Assembly (NCBI GenBank): GCA_030407085.1
Contig: CM059585.1
Location: 68,808,501-68,872,500 of the forward strand
Direction of reading: 5' to 3'
Origin: Trichopria drosophilae
Lineage: Eukaryota; Arthropoda; Insecta; Hymenoptera; Diapriidae
Length of the DNA stretch: 64,000 bases
Under the pieces are notes generated by a model, which was not told the DNA's origin, searched no databases, and worked only from the letters and a program-made list of their open reading frames with translations. Positions 9,991 to 19,476 of this stretch are shown one piece after another (position 1 is the first letter of the stretch; every line of letters starts with the position of its first letter). The position numbers were made by a program, and so were the translations under genes.

Positions 9991-11690
9991 ATGACATATG
10001 TTGTTATTATTTTCAGCTCTAAAGTTCATCCCGCTTCATGCATGTTTAAAATTTTTGAAGCAATTCCTGGAATTTCGAGTATGGAATGTACTAGAAATAT
10101 TTTACAGAAATAAATTAACCCATTGAGTCACGCATTTTTCCTTTTGTCCAATTTAGCTGAAAATTGTTACTTGAGGTTTTTTGGGGTCGCTGATTACGAA
10201 TCCGAGGTTAGATTTGCGAAATTCAAAATGGCCCATCCAATATAGCGGACAAAAATTTAAGATGTAATTCTATTTGGACAAAATTTGTTGGTCGAGGATT
10301 TTTATTGCGGCTGATTAAGTATCCGAATTAGTTTTAAAAATCTCAAATCTAATATAACATGTGCACATTGTAAAATATTACACTATTTGAACGATATCCG
10401 GTATTCCGGCAAATTTCAGGGAGCTGATCGTAAATGCGATGTTACCCGCGTAGAAAAATATATGTGTGAAGGATTATGTAAAAATTGAAGCTAATTGTAT
10501 GCCACATATATATAATAAATATTTCTAATATGTCATCATTCGCCGATTGTTTATAAGCATTTATTATAAGGAAAAAACACAGGAAATTGAAACAATTTAG
10601 ATTAATGGTCATAAATGAATTATTAGCAAATACTGTATCCATAAAAAATGTCGAAAATCTTTAAGAAGAGGAATGATTTTTTGGAAACCTCAAGTTTCGC
10701 TAGAAAAACGACAAGCAAATGCAGAACACTTATCTATAATGTTACCGAATAAAATGCGAAGGAGATGTGCTCAATGAAGCACTAAAATTAATGAATATAG
10801 AACACAATGCATGTGTAAAGTTTTCAATTTTCCGTTGTACTTGAGATTTTAAAAAAAATGTTTTTTTGCATATCATAAATAAATAAATCTTAGTATTATT
10901 ACATTTATAATTTAAAAATTTAAAAACTAAAAAACTAAAAAAAAATAGAAAAGGGACTTAAAATCGGACTGAGGAACTTCTACGTGGTGAGTCTTGGATG
11001 CCCTGCTTCTATGAAGTAGCGAATCCCAGCCCTTAGCCTCTTTTCCAATGTGTAATCCGAATTAAATACTTCATAAATTTTTTCTCGAGTTACATTTAAA
11101 ATTTTTGCCACCATTTTGAATTTCGTAAATCTAACCTCGGATTAGTAATCAGCGACCCCGAAAACACTCGAATATCAAATTTCGTCCAAATACAGTTATA
11201 TTTAAAATTTTTATTCGCCATTTCAAATCAGCCATTTTGAATTTCAAAAACTAACCCCGTATTCGCCAGCGATACAAAAAATCTCTATGAAAAAATTTTC
11301 AGAAAAAAATAATGAGAGGTTTTCTTAAAACTGCATTAATTCGAGAAAAAACTCATATTTTTAACTTGTTTTGTTAATAACAATTATATTATTAGCAATA
11401 AAGGGGAAACAATTTTTTTTACTAATTATTAGGGTCTATATAAATAACAGAAAAAGATTTGATCAAAATGGGTCTTAAATTTCACGAGAAAAACAGCAAA
11501 ATCTATGTAAATGGAAGGGGGACCGACGTCTCTCCCACTGAGACGCACAGGGTTAATAAAGAAACTATCTAACGATACACATGTCTATTGCACTCGATTG
11601 TTGATACGTAGCCATGGTTCCACTGGCAGGTCCTGTTTAACACGAAATAGTTTACCTCAATGGATTCGGTGCTCTTTACCATAACAAACT
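9991..11690 (+). repeat. Dispersed repeat R1, copy A, left part
   Basis: With 27693-28732 this makes a repeat of about 2.73 kb whose inverted second copy is 37541-39940 plus 44704-45029. The Polinton splits copy A. The TTAA at 10315-10318 is the unoccupied version of the site where piggyBac inserted in copy B. No open frame conserved between the copies was found, so R1 looks non-coding; its superfamily is unknown. Confidence 0.85.
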
Positions 11691-12517
11691 AGTAGAGGGG
11701 GAATGACAGTTCTGCGCCACTCGCGGTTTCGGTGGATCGCGAGGAGTACCTCGCGAGATGACTCGCGAATCAAGATTGCGAATTAAGACCGCGAATTAAA
11801 ACCGCGAATTAAAACCTCGAATTGATATCGCGATTTGATCGCTCGAATAATTATTGCCATGCTACCTCTCCCCTCCCTCGAAACACATGGATGGTATACG
11901 AGTTGAGACGCGTCTAAAATCCATTAATCATTCCCTTCTTTGGAAAAACACGTGTACCCTCGACATCTGGCGCTCGGGGCCTGGCGGTTGGTTTTCCCAC
12001 CACTCATTCGAAGCGTGCTTGAATAGCGCCGGGGATGTCGGCATCGGCGTCGACCACCCTTGGACAAACACATGTAATTTCTAAGAATATTACATAACAT
12101 GTTGGGACCTATATCTCGTAAAGATGGTATACGAGTTGGAACGCGTCTAAAATCCATTAATCATTTCCATCTTTGGGAAAACACGTGTACCTTCGACATC
12201 TGGCGCTCGGTTTTCCCACCACTCATTCAAAGCGTGCTTGAATAGCGCCGGGGAGGTCCGCATCGGCGCCGACCACCCTTGGAAAAACACATGTATTTTC
12301 TAAAAATATTACATAACATGTTGGGACCTATATCTCGTAAAGATGGTATACAAGTCCAGACGCGTCTAAAAACCATTATTCATTCCCATATTTGGGAAAC
12401 ACATGCAATTTCTAAGAATATTACATAATATGTTGGGACCTATATCTCGTAAAGATGGTATACGAGTTGGAACGCGTCTAAAATCCATTAATCATTACGT
12501 TAATCATCGACCCCTCT
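11691..12517 (+). repeat. Polinton left terminal inverted repeat with internal tandem units
   Basis: Inverted match to 26880-27692. It begins AGTAGAGGGGGAATGACAG and ends near ACGTTAATCATCGACCC. A run of short repeats of the type GCGAATTAAAACC lies at 11760-11825. A larger unit starting GGTATACGAGTTG and ending in CGTAAAGAT is repeated about four times between 11890 and 12495, with unit lengths of roughly 120-235 bp. Short frames in it mirror those in the other repeat and are not coding. Confidence 0.92.
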
Positions 12518-12667
12518 GTTAAATATGACCATTTAAATAACCCATTTTCTTTTTTTTGTACAATATCATGCAGGAAGGAAGATGAAGAAAATACAGAAGA
12601 TGTTTTTAATAAATGTTATTTATTTTTTTTATTTCTCATATTCATACATAACAATATACAATAGCAA

Positions 12668-13477
12668 TCACATGAAATTCATATTTTCATTATCATCAAC
12701 TAATGCATCGCTTTTAACTTGAGTATTGATGCAGTCTTTAATCATAGGTGGTGGACCATCTATCGTATCATAGCTTGATTCGAAATGTTTATAACATCGA
12801 CGACATTCACGTATATCAGGATGCATTTGCATAGCAAGTGGTAAGCAAGCCCATGCTTCTTCAATTTGCCGATCAGCAAACATGCAAATGAAATCAATCG
12901 GCAAACATTCGATATCTTTTGTTTCCATCAATGCGAGTCGTTTTACTTCGTAATAAATCCTTAATGAACGTTGTGGAGATGCAGGTTGTTCACATAGATT
13001 TTCCAATACCCAATTCTTAAGTATTTTTACATTTTCTTTAGCGCATGTTCCATTAATCGTATGATTTTCACACTTCTCCGACAATTGATATTGCTGCTGC
13101 TGCTTCAGTTTTGCTAGAGATGGGCAGTCCAAAATGTCGAGATTGATAACATTTTCTGCGTTTAATATTTCCTCCAACCAACATTTTTTATCGACTACTT
13201 TTACATAAATTTTGCTAGCACATTTAACGATATCCTCCAAAGTTTCGTTTATAGCGTCCAATGGTATATCGCCAGATTGCCATGGTAAACCGTGATAATT
13301 ATTCATCAACCAGTTATTGACTCTCTTATAGTGTATAGGTAACCACACCCATTGATATGGTGGTTTAAACACATAAGTCACAATTTCACTGTCGATAATA
13401 TTTATTATAGACATTTCCTTCGGTATGAACCGATTACCAGGCTCGCGGAATCCCTGCACGTCTACAATGTATTTCAT
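12668..13477 (-). CDS. Polinton conserved protein of unknown function
   Basis: An intact frame of 269 residues starting MKYIVDVQGF at 13477. I do not recognise a family with confidence. The N-terminal half has a globular look (FREPGNRFIPKE, FKPPYQWVWLP, NNWL); an acidic residue in the first strand (D6) and later acidic positions could suit a nuclease-like fold, but that is speculation. The peptide GLPWQSGD occurs here and also in the rightward gene at 21040-21321, encoded by an identical 23-base stretch. A Cys/His patch lies in the C-terminal part (around CRRCYKHF). It is last in the leftward capsid gene block, about 85 bp after the major capsid gene, and just inside the terminal repeat. Its intactness contrasts with the broken capsid genes. 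Confidence 0.75.
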   Translation of the reverse strand: MKYIVDVQGFREPGNRFIPKEMSIINIIDSEIVTYVFKPPYQWVWLPIHYKRVNNWLMNNYHGLPWQSGDIPLDAINETLEDIVKCASKIYVKVVDKKCWLEEILNAENVINLDILDCPSLAKLKQQQQYQLSEKCENHTINGTCAKENVKILKNWVLENLCEQPASPQRSLRIYYEVKRLALMETKDIECLPIDFICMFADRQIEEAWACLPLAMQMHPDIRECRRCYKHFESSYDTIDGPPPMIKDCINTQVKSDALVDDNENMNFM

Positions 13478-13565
13478 TTCGTATGAAACTGATTCACTAG
13501 TGAATAAAGTATAACCGCGTTTTATTCATTAATTGACGCATGCGCAATAATGGTTACCCCTCCTC

Positions 13566-14785
13566 TCAAACCAATTTCTTTACATTTCCACTTATGGGAT
13601 TATATTCTACAATGCGATCATGTAAAATTAAACAATAAGCAGAAGTGTTTGCAGGAAAATTTTCCTTTGATTCAAATTCGAGTCGAACATCGACAGGTGC
13701 ATGTTTTAAAGCTTCATTCTGCTTAGAGTAATCAATAATGATTAATTGAGCTTTCTCTAAATATATTGATTTATTCAATATAGGTTTACCAGTAACATTT
13801 TTATTATAGTAACTTGTTTGAAAATTGATATACATATCATATAATAAAGAAAATTGATTATTTGCAATATCAAGGTTTAAATTACCATACGGATAATATT
13901 TTGAATTTAAAAATACTTTAACATTACTAATGTTGCAGTGATCAAACAGACTTGCATTTCTCGCCTTGTCATTTTTTCTAGCCGTTTGGAATCCAATAAT
14001 AATATATCGTGGCTTTTCTAATTGTGTCGCTGTTTTCACAGACCACACGTGGGATGATGCTACGGGCAATAGAGGATATTCATAAAGTTCCCATGTACGG
14101 AAACTTAAAGATATGCAAGGATCTTTTTCAATGAAACGCAGCAGATGTATCTTTTCCCTATCAGCCAACGTGACATATGGAACTAACCATTCTATTTTAT
14201 TCATCTCAATTTTATAATTTTCGTCCACGTTTTGTATAACTGCATTATCATCATGTTTAGATCTTGTTAAAACAAGTTCATGCTTTGCATTTACAATTAT
14301 CTTACGATAATCTTCAGCAAATCCGAGAATCATACCCAGAGGCATGATCACGTCAAAATAACCATTATCATTTGTTATCTTTAGATTTTAACTAGATATC
14401 CAACCGGCATTGATTAAAACGGGTTCATGATTTGGTGTGTAAGAAGGATACCCCTTCATCAAGCTGGTAATACCAACATTTCTATTTCGATCAATTTCAA
14501 CTCCATTCAACTCATACCGCGCCTCATCAAATAAATGACAGATTGCGTTAGATGTTGGATTAGTATTATTTGCTTTAGTTCCATCGGTTTTGGTCAACCT
14601 TCCACTAACATGTGTCAAATTTTACATGGTAAAATACATAAATCTTGATGTTGCACAACAATACGAATTTCATCATTTTTGCCAAATGAGCTTGTATTAT
14701 AAGATTGATGCGCATGCAGCTCGTAATGAGCGACAGATTCGTCGAAAACGACTGGGTTTTGAATGCTGAGTATTGGATCCTCCAT
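13566..14785 (-). pseudogene. Polinton major capsid protein (double jelly-roll), one frameshift and one stop
   Basis: The reading starts at ATG 14785 (MEDPILSIQ), runs about 50 codons, shifts frame near 14620 and continues as GRLTKTDGT. It meets an in-frame TAA at 14388 and continues in the same frame to the stop at 13566. Recognisable segments include the N-terminal ESVAHYE, central FIEKDP and FRTWELYEYPLLP, YYPYGNLN, and the C-terminal LEFESKENFPA. In length (about 405 residues) and sequence it matches the capsid-type protein found in many animal Mavericks, predicted to have a double jelly-roll fold like the capsid proteins of adenovirus-lineage viruses. It lies between the penton-like gene and the unknown gene at 12668. 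Only the two lesions prevent translation, so decay is fairly recent. Confidence 0.8.
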
Positions 14786-14966
14786 TATTGTTATTGTGAT
14801 AACGTGCGATAAGCAAGCAAATACAACAACGGCAATGACAGTTTTTATTATTCACTGTCTGATATTGTGGTGATGATGCAACTTGAGTCCCAAGCTTTTC
14901 AGAAATAGAACGTTTCGACGTGTTAACGTCTTGCGAATTTGATGACGACTGATATGTTTTGCCCAT
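14697..14966 (-). CDS. Possible small protein overlapping the capsid gene start
   Basis: A frame of 89 residues starts at ATG 14966, between the penton and major capsid genes, and overlaps the capsid start in another frame. The first ~45 residues are polar (Ser/Gln/Asn-rich) and are followed by a cysteine-rich, hydrophobic patch (CHCRCCICLL). The part after about residue 60 overlaps the capsid reading frame and is probably not conserved. It might be a small membrane-associated virion protein, or chance. Confidence 0.3.
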   Translation of the reverse strand: MGKTYQSSSNSQDVNTSKRSISEKLGTQVASSPQYQTVNNKNCHCRCCICLLIARYHNNNNGGSNTQHSKPSRFRRICRSLRAACASIL

Positions 14967-15024
14967 GGTGGTTTATTATTATAGTAACTATTAAGGGTTT
15001 GACCATTGTACATAATACCCATTG

Positions 15025-15710
15025 TTACGTAGATTTAAGATGTAGTCGTATTGTAATTGTTTCACCACGAACATTCACCAATTCACCATTCTGATCGACA
15101 ATACGCAATTGAAATGATCTATTAATCTGACGACAACAGGTAAGTAAATGACATAATTCGGCACTTCCACAATCTTATATCCGGGAGCCACGGTAGGGAA
15201 AAATTCATGAATCGTATGCGCTCTACTGTTATTAATGTAAGCGCCTGCAGTTATATTGCACTCTACGCGAAGTGCATTAACTTTAATTACGGTTACTGGC
15301 AAATCTGAAATGTGCAACTTGTTTGCTTCCAAAATTCGTCTATTGAAACCCAATGTTCGCCCAATCGAATCGATTGGTGTAAAATCGATGTCTTGATTAG
15401 ACCTGATTTCACTGCGTAAGGTATTATTATTGGGTTTTATATCTAGTGTAATACCACTATACTCTGATAGCTTGCTTCTAATATATTATGCTATATCCTC
15501 AGTTTTATAGCTCCCGATCGGCACAGTAATTTGATGGTTACCAATGTGAAATTTATTATGAACGTCAACATTTGGGATTGAATTAAACGTTAAAAGTTCA
15601 ATTAAGCCCAATGCATAATTCTTCTGCGGTGAAAGTTCAATAGGTGGAAAGTATTGCGCTTCCAATACTGAAGACTGTCCCGAGAGCGTCAACGTAAAAG
15701 TATCATTCAT
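15025..15710 (-). pseudogene. Polinton penton-like minor capsid protein, one stop and one frameshift
   Basis: ATG at 15710 opens MNDTFTLTLSG. The frame passes IELSPQKNYALGL, hits an in-frame TAA at 15486-15488, continues in the same frame through LEANKLHISDLPV and IHEFFPTV, then shifts by one base near 15105 and ends in RLHLKST at 15025. The total, about 228 residues, agrees with the single-jelly-roll minor capsid (penton-like) protein of Mavericks. In a particle it would form the vertices next to the major capsid protein encoded downstream. It sits 36 bp from the protease stop, consistent with a compact leftward block. Confidence 0.78.
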
Positions 15711-15746
15711 ACTGATTGTTCAAATTACACTGATTATCATAACATT

Positions 15747-16168
15747 TTATGCAATATATTTATACAACTGATACTTGTTTGGACAAAACAGCTGATTGCA
15801 TAAAAATTTGAGACATAAATGCCCACAATCAAAAGTGGTATAGTCTTGAAATTTTTCACGGTTATACATAATGCTACCTACACCGAGATATTTTCCCAAC
15901 TCAGCAGGTGGGGTGAGGTTTCCAAAGCTGTCAAAATAAACGACTTTAGAGCCACGTTTCCGATATGCTACCCAATGTGTTCCTGGACCGCTTGCATCGT
16001 CTAAATTTATGACTGCACATTCATTAACTTTGGGATTTTTGGTAAATTATTACGCATAAAGATACCTCTAAAATTCGGAATTCCAGCTTCTTTCGAATAT
16101 TTTAATATATCTGCATCGGTGAGTGCTCGATGCGGTAGCTTTACAAGTTTTTTCGATTTTTTCTACAT
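15747..16168 (-). pseudogene. Adenain-type cysteine protease, frameshifted
   Basis: The translation contains THWVAY with the catalytic histidine, YFDSFG with the acidic residue, and DCGHLC with the catalytic cysteine, in the order and spacing of adenovirus-type maturation proteases. The N-terminal part reads LPHRALTDADI and IPNFRGIFMR. A one-base frameshift near 16035-16045 separates the halves. The likely ATG at 16168 is followed immediately by TAG (16163-16165), so the start is also damaged or lies elsewhere. The stop is at 15747. In Mavericks this enzyme is thought to process capsid precursors. It lies between the core/phospholipase gene and the penton-like gene. Confidence 0.85.
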
Positions 16169-16228
16169 TTAACACCTAATCCCGTTTTATATGGTTTTAA
16201 TTTTAAACCTAGACCATTTTTATAAGGT

Positions 16229-16891
16229 TTAAGATATAAATAAACCTTTACCTATAGCTATTGTCTCCATAGCACGATTATGCCTTTCACTTTCAAGTAA
16301 CTGCTTTTGAGCAGCTTTTGCATCATTAATAGCCTTGGTTATACCTGCTGTGTCACCGGCTAATGCACCTGCAGCACTTAATCCAGCAAATATGGGTGCT
16401 AGGAATGGTAAGAATCCTCCGACCTTTGCAGGTATCGATAGCTGTCGAGTCTTTTGTATGAATTGCTTACCACCTGCTTCTTTTACGGCTTTACGTGCCC
16501 CTTTCAAAGCGCTCGATATAACACTTTGAACATTATTACTTGGTGACATTGACATTTTAGCAGCCGCAATAATGTTGCTCAATGATGCTGTTTTCTTTTT
16601 TGACGCTTTTTTCTTCCTTTTAAGTCCCATGCCTAATTTACTTTTTAGTTTAATTGTGTTTGCAACACCCCAAGCTGCCGCCTTTTCTGCAATGCTTGCG
16701 TCTTTTGCTAAAACTCGCTTCGAAGCCTGCTCCGCTAATATTCGATCGGCCTCGCTTCTACCGGTGGGATTTTCACGAGTTTTGGAATAATCAATGTCGT
16801 GTTCCTTGCAAGCCTTATCTAACGGATTTATCCCCGGATTTCCCCTTGCTAACCGCTGCTTTAATTTTGTACCAGGTCCACAGTACTGTTT
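16229..16891 (-). CDS. Phospholipase A2 domain plus basic core-like protein, 5' end missing
   Basis: The frame is open from 16891 to the stop at 16229. The first ~45 residues read CGPGTKLKQRLARG and DKACKEHDIDY, i.e. the calcium-loop Y-C-G-P-G and catalytic H-D pair of the parvovirus-type phospholipase A2 family. A Lys-rich segment (LKRKKKASKKK), Ala-rich helices and a hydrophobic, Gly/Ala-rich stretch (GGFLPFLAPIFAGLSAAGALAG) follow, resembling membrane-active or core proteins of adenovirus-like particles. Just beyond the stop, repeated KPYK/GLG-type coding is visible in another frame, so a frameshift probably truncated the C-terminus. No ATG precedes the lipase motif: a TAG is at 16892-16894. 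The PLA2 part would help a particle breach endosomal membranes; that role is inferred from parvoviruses. Confidence 0.75.
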   Translation of the reverse strand, partial: KQYCGPGTKLKQRLARGNPGINPLDKACKEHDIDYSKTRENPTGRSEADRILAEQASKRVLAKDASIAEKAAAWGVANTIKLKSKLGMGLKRKKKASKKKTASLSNIIAAAKMSMSPSNNVQSVISSALKGARKAVKEAGGKQFIQKTRQLSIPAKVGGFLPFLAPIFAGLSAAGALAGDTAGITKAINDAKAAQKQLLESERHNRAMETIAIGKGLFIS

Positions 16892-16894
16892 CTA

Positions 16895-17004
16895 CTTACA
16901 TATGTAATCATTTTAAGATGTGCATCATTCAAATATCAAACAGTTAATGACTGACATTACATATAAAGGCGCTACTTATACTTTTATGTTCAGTTATTAT
17001 CAAA
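16895..17004. promoter_or_regulatory. Divergent intergenic region between the two Polinton gene blocks
   Basis: The leftward capsid block and the rightward ATPase block start on either side of this ~110-bp AT-rich segment, so it probably holds back-to-back promoters. I see no clear TATA pair. A TATAAAG motif at about 16961 faces the ATPase gene. Confidence 0.4.
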
Positions 17005-17724
17005 ATGCGATTTCATACACAACCAACAAAAATCCCAATCATCAATTTTGATGATTTAACATCAACTGTACAAAATAATGCAACTAATCATAAACGACAT
17101 GGGGAGTTGCTGCCAAATAGTATACGTGCACTTTTCTGTGGCCCGTCTAATTGCGGAAAAACAAATACATTACTCAGTCTAATCATCGATCAGAATGGAT
17201 TAAAGTTTGAAAATATATATGTATATTCGAAATCGTTAAATCAGCCGAAATATCAATTTTTACAAAACTTACTCGACTCTGTGGAGGGTATAGGATACTT
17301 TCCTTTTCACGATAATGAACCCGCCGAGGCTAGGCCGAACTCTATTATTATATTTGATGATGTTGCATGCGAGAAGCAAGATAACATTAGATCTTTCTTT
17401 TGTATGGGTAGACATAATTGTGTCGATTGCTTTTATCTCAGTCAAACCTATGCTCGTGTTCCCAAGCATCTTATTCGAGATAACGTAAACTTTCTGGTTC
17501 TCTTTAGGCAGGATGAAATGAATCTTAAGCATGTGTATAATGATCATGTCAATACGGATATGACATTTAACACTTTCAAAGATATATGTGCGCAATGTTG
17601 GACAGATAAACATGGCTTTATAGTAATAGATAAAGACAGTGAATTAGAAGAGGGAAGATATAGAAAAGGTTTTGATTGTTTTATAAGCATAAATGATTTT
17701 AAGAACAAACAAAAAATGTTGTAA
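17005..17724 (+). CDS. Genome-packaging ATPase (FtsK/HerA, A32-like)
   Basis: An intact 239-residue frame. The Walker A motif GPSNCGKT is at about residues 48-55, and a Walker B motif of four hydrophobics plus D-D (SIIIFDDVA) is near residue 115. An arginine/glutamine-containing segment (DCFYLSQTYARVPKHL) follows at the place of sensor motifs. Length and motif spacing fit the Polinton and virophage packaging ATPase, which pumps DNA into preformed capsids. It is the first gene of the rightward block. Unlike the capsid genes, no lesion is visible. Confidence 0.9.
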   Translation: MRFHTQPTKIPIINFDDLTSTVQNNATNHKRHGELLPNSIRALFCGPSNCGKTNTLLSLIIDQNGLKFENIYVYSKSLNQPKYQFLQNLLDSVEGIGYFPFHDNEPAEARPNSIIIFDDVACEKQDNIRSFFCMGRHNCVDCFYLSQTYARVPKHLIRDNVNFLVLFRQDEMNLKHVYNDHVNTDMTFNTFKDICAQCWTDKHGFIVIDKDSELEEGRYRKGFDCFISINDFKNKQKML

Positions 17725-17759
17725 CAAGTCAGTGCAGAGTGAGACTTGCATGCATTAAC

Positions 17760-18677
17760 ATGTCCTCCTCACTTCAACAGCAGCAAGACGTATTACGTCA
17801 AATTGTCAAAGCTAGCGAATCTATTCGCCGGAAACATCGATTATTAAAAATTGGTAAAGAAACGCATGACCTTGCGATAAGTGAAATTCTCAAACCTTTA
17901 ATAAGTCCATTGGAAAAAATAGCCGACGCTTCAACAATGTCGACCAGTAAACATGCAATTGATGATACACAGGATAAAGTAGCGGATAGTATGGAAATTA
18001 ATGATGTTAACGATTATGATGATGATTATGATATGCGTGATGGATGTAATACCCCTTTAGATCAGACATTTAGCAGTGATATTAAAACACCTACATATCA
18101 TACTGAAGAAAGGTTATCAAATAAGTTTCTGACTTTACTGGTGAGGAATATTCACGAGAGAAGTGATATCATTGATACAATTTATGGTGTTCGCATAGAA
18201 GATGGTACTACAAGAATCGGCGATTCGACAATAGAATTTAAGCATAAAAATGTAATTGTAAAGGATCACAAATTTGCTATTACTGAAGGTTTGCTAGAGT
18301 TATTATTTAAGAAAAAAGCTGATATAGCTATAATCGAACAATCTGATTTAAACAATTACAAAAGTATACTTACCTTAACTAATGCCCATAGGAAAGATTG
18401 GAATCAGGAAAAACCTATTCGATATAATGCTTCCCACAAGTATCGAAACTATATCAAAGATATGTTCAAAGATGTTCCAAAAAAGGGTGGTAATTTGCCT
18501 GAATACATGATTGCTGGACAAAACCGTAAAATTGATTACGTGCATTGGGATGATCCAAATGAACTTGTCGATCGTTTGCGCCTTCTAATAGCATCGCAAG
18601 CTGCGGGTAATTTGAGTCTTTCGAATGAACTTTTATCGATCATTGAGGAGTTGCGCGAAGCTAATATAATCTATTAA
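17760..18677 (+). CDS. Conserved Polinton protein of unknown function
   Basis: I start it at the ATG of MSSSLQQQQ (17760) rather than the upstream in-frame ATG at 17739, because the family tends to begin with a Ser/Gln-rich helix; this choice is uncertain. The ~305-residue protein has an N-terminal helical region, an acidic low-complexity linker (DDYDDDYDM) near residues 85-95, and a conserved C-terminal half with IYGVR, IGDSTIEF, ITEGLLELLF and YRNYIKDMF. It ends in EELREAN. I know this domain from many insect Mavericks, but not its function. It lies between the packaging ATPase and the coiled-coil protein, so a virion role is possible. Confidence 0.8.
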   Translation: MSSSLQQQQDVLRQIVKASESIRRKHRLLKIGKETHDLAISEILKPLISPLEKIADASTMSTSKHAIDDTQDKVADSMEINDVNDYDDDYDMRDGCNTPLDQTFSSDIKTPTYHTEERLSNKFLTLLVRNIHERSDIIDTIYGVRIEDGTTRIGDSTIEFKHKNVIVKDHKFAITEGLLELLFKKKADIAIIEQSDLNNYKSILTLTNAHRKDWNQEKPIRYNASHKYRNYIKDMFKDVPKKGGNLPEYMIAGQNRKIDYVHWDDPNELVDRLRLLIASQAAGNLSLSNELLSIIEELREANIIY

Positions 18678-18704
18678 TTTAGCGATAATTACGTCAGTAT
18701 CATA

Positions 18705-19388
18705 ATGAGCATCGATGTGTTTGGACGTTCGTCTCAACGAGCACGGAAGCAAGTATTTCAAAGTGTTGAAATTTCTACAGACGGTTCTTATGATTTTAAG
18801 AAAAGAAAGTTATGCAATATCGGAAATCCGACGGATTCGGATGATGCCATTACTTTGAGAATGTTCCACACATCTATTCGCGATATTAAACAGCAACTAG
18901 ATGAGCTGTGTAAAGGTGTAATTAAAAATAATGAGAAGATTGAATATTTTGAAAAAAGTATAAATAAAATGCAACAAGATATAAATAAAAATTACAATGA
19001 AATAGAAAAGAGGCGGATTATATCTTCAGATTTTGGAAATTATATTATTGAATTACATCAGGAAATAACTAAACATAACAATAATTTAAATAAAAATAAT
19101 TACACTCTTAGCAATCTTACGAATAATATCACTGTCTTAGAGCAGGAAGTAAAGAAAAATAAAGATAATTTGAATAAAAATAATGGTTTGATTGATAGTC
19201 TTACGGTAGATATTGCTAATATAGAAGGAGACTTGAAAAAACACACCTATGACATAAGGGAGAGTAGTACTGTAGCTCACGATGCTAAGACATTAATTTT
19301 TCTCCTAGAACAAAATGTCAATAAAAACAGTGAAGCCATAAAGAAGATTAATGGAATAACTGATGTTGTTTACGGGAGAATTAATTAG
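18705..19388 (+). CDS. Coiled-coil, fibre-like Polinton protein
   Basis: An intact 227-residue frame. The N-terminus (MSIDVFGRS, then DGSYDFKKRKLCNIGNPTDSDDA) resembles the anchor-like repeats that precede the shaft in tail-fibre-type proteins. From about residue 60 to the end it is nearly all Asn/Lys/Glu/Leu heptad repeats (LDELCKG, NKMQQDINKN, and several LNKNN blocks), predicting a long coiled coil. It could form a trimeric fibre or a scaffold; both are inference. It follows the unknown gene by 27 bp and precedes the integrase. Confidence 0.7.
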   Translation: MSIDVFGRSSQRARKQVFQSVEISTDGSYDFKKRKLCNIGNPTDSDDAITLRMFHTSIRDIKQQLDELCKGVIKNNEKIEYFEKSINKMQQDINKNYNEIEKRRIISSDFGNYIIELHQEITKHNNNLNKNNYTLSNLTNNITVLEQEVKKNKDNLNKNNGLIDSLTVDIANIEGDLKKHTYDIRESSTVAHDAKTLIFLLEQNVNKNSEAIKKINGITDVVYGRIN

Positions 19389-19476
19389 TTAGTCTGAAAA
19401 ATGTGAATAAATTAACTATCTGCAACAATCTACCCAACAGTTTTAATCAAGACGTTGTCTTATCTGTTTAACAACA

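Noticed and set aside
11854..12157. Frames inside the Polinton terminal repeats (also 27170-27542)
   Set aside because: They mirror each other in the inverted repeats and track the tandem units; no domain or conservation beyond DNA identity.
13566..16891. Integrated adenovirus or parvovirus
   Set aside because: Protease and PLA2 look viral, but 6-bp TSD, terminal repeats, chromodomain integrase and gene order are those of a Polinton.
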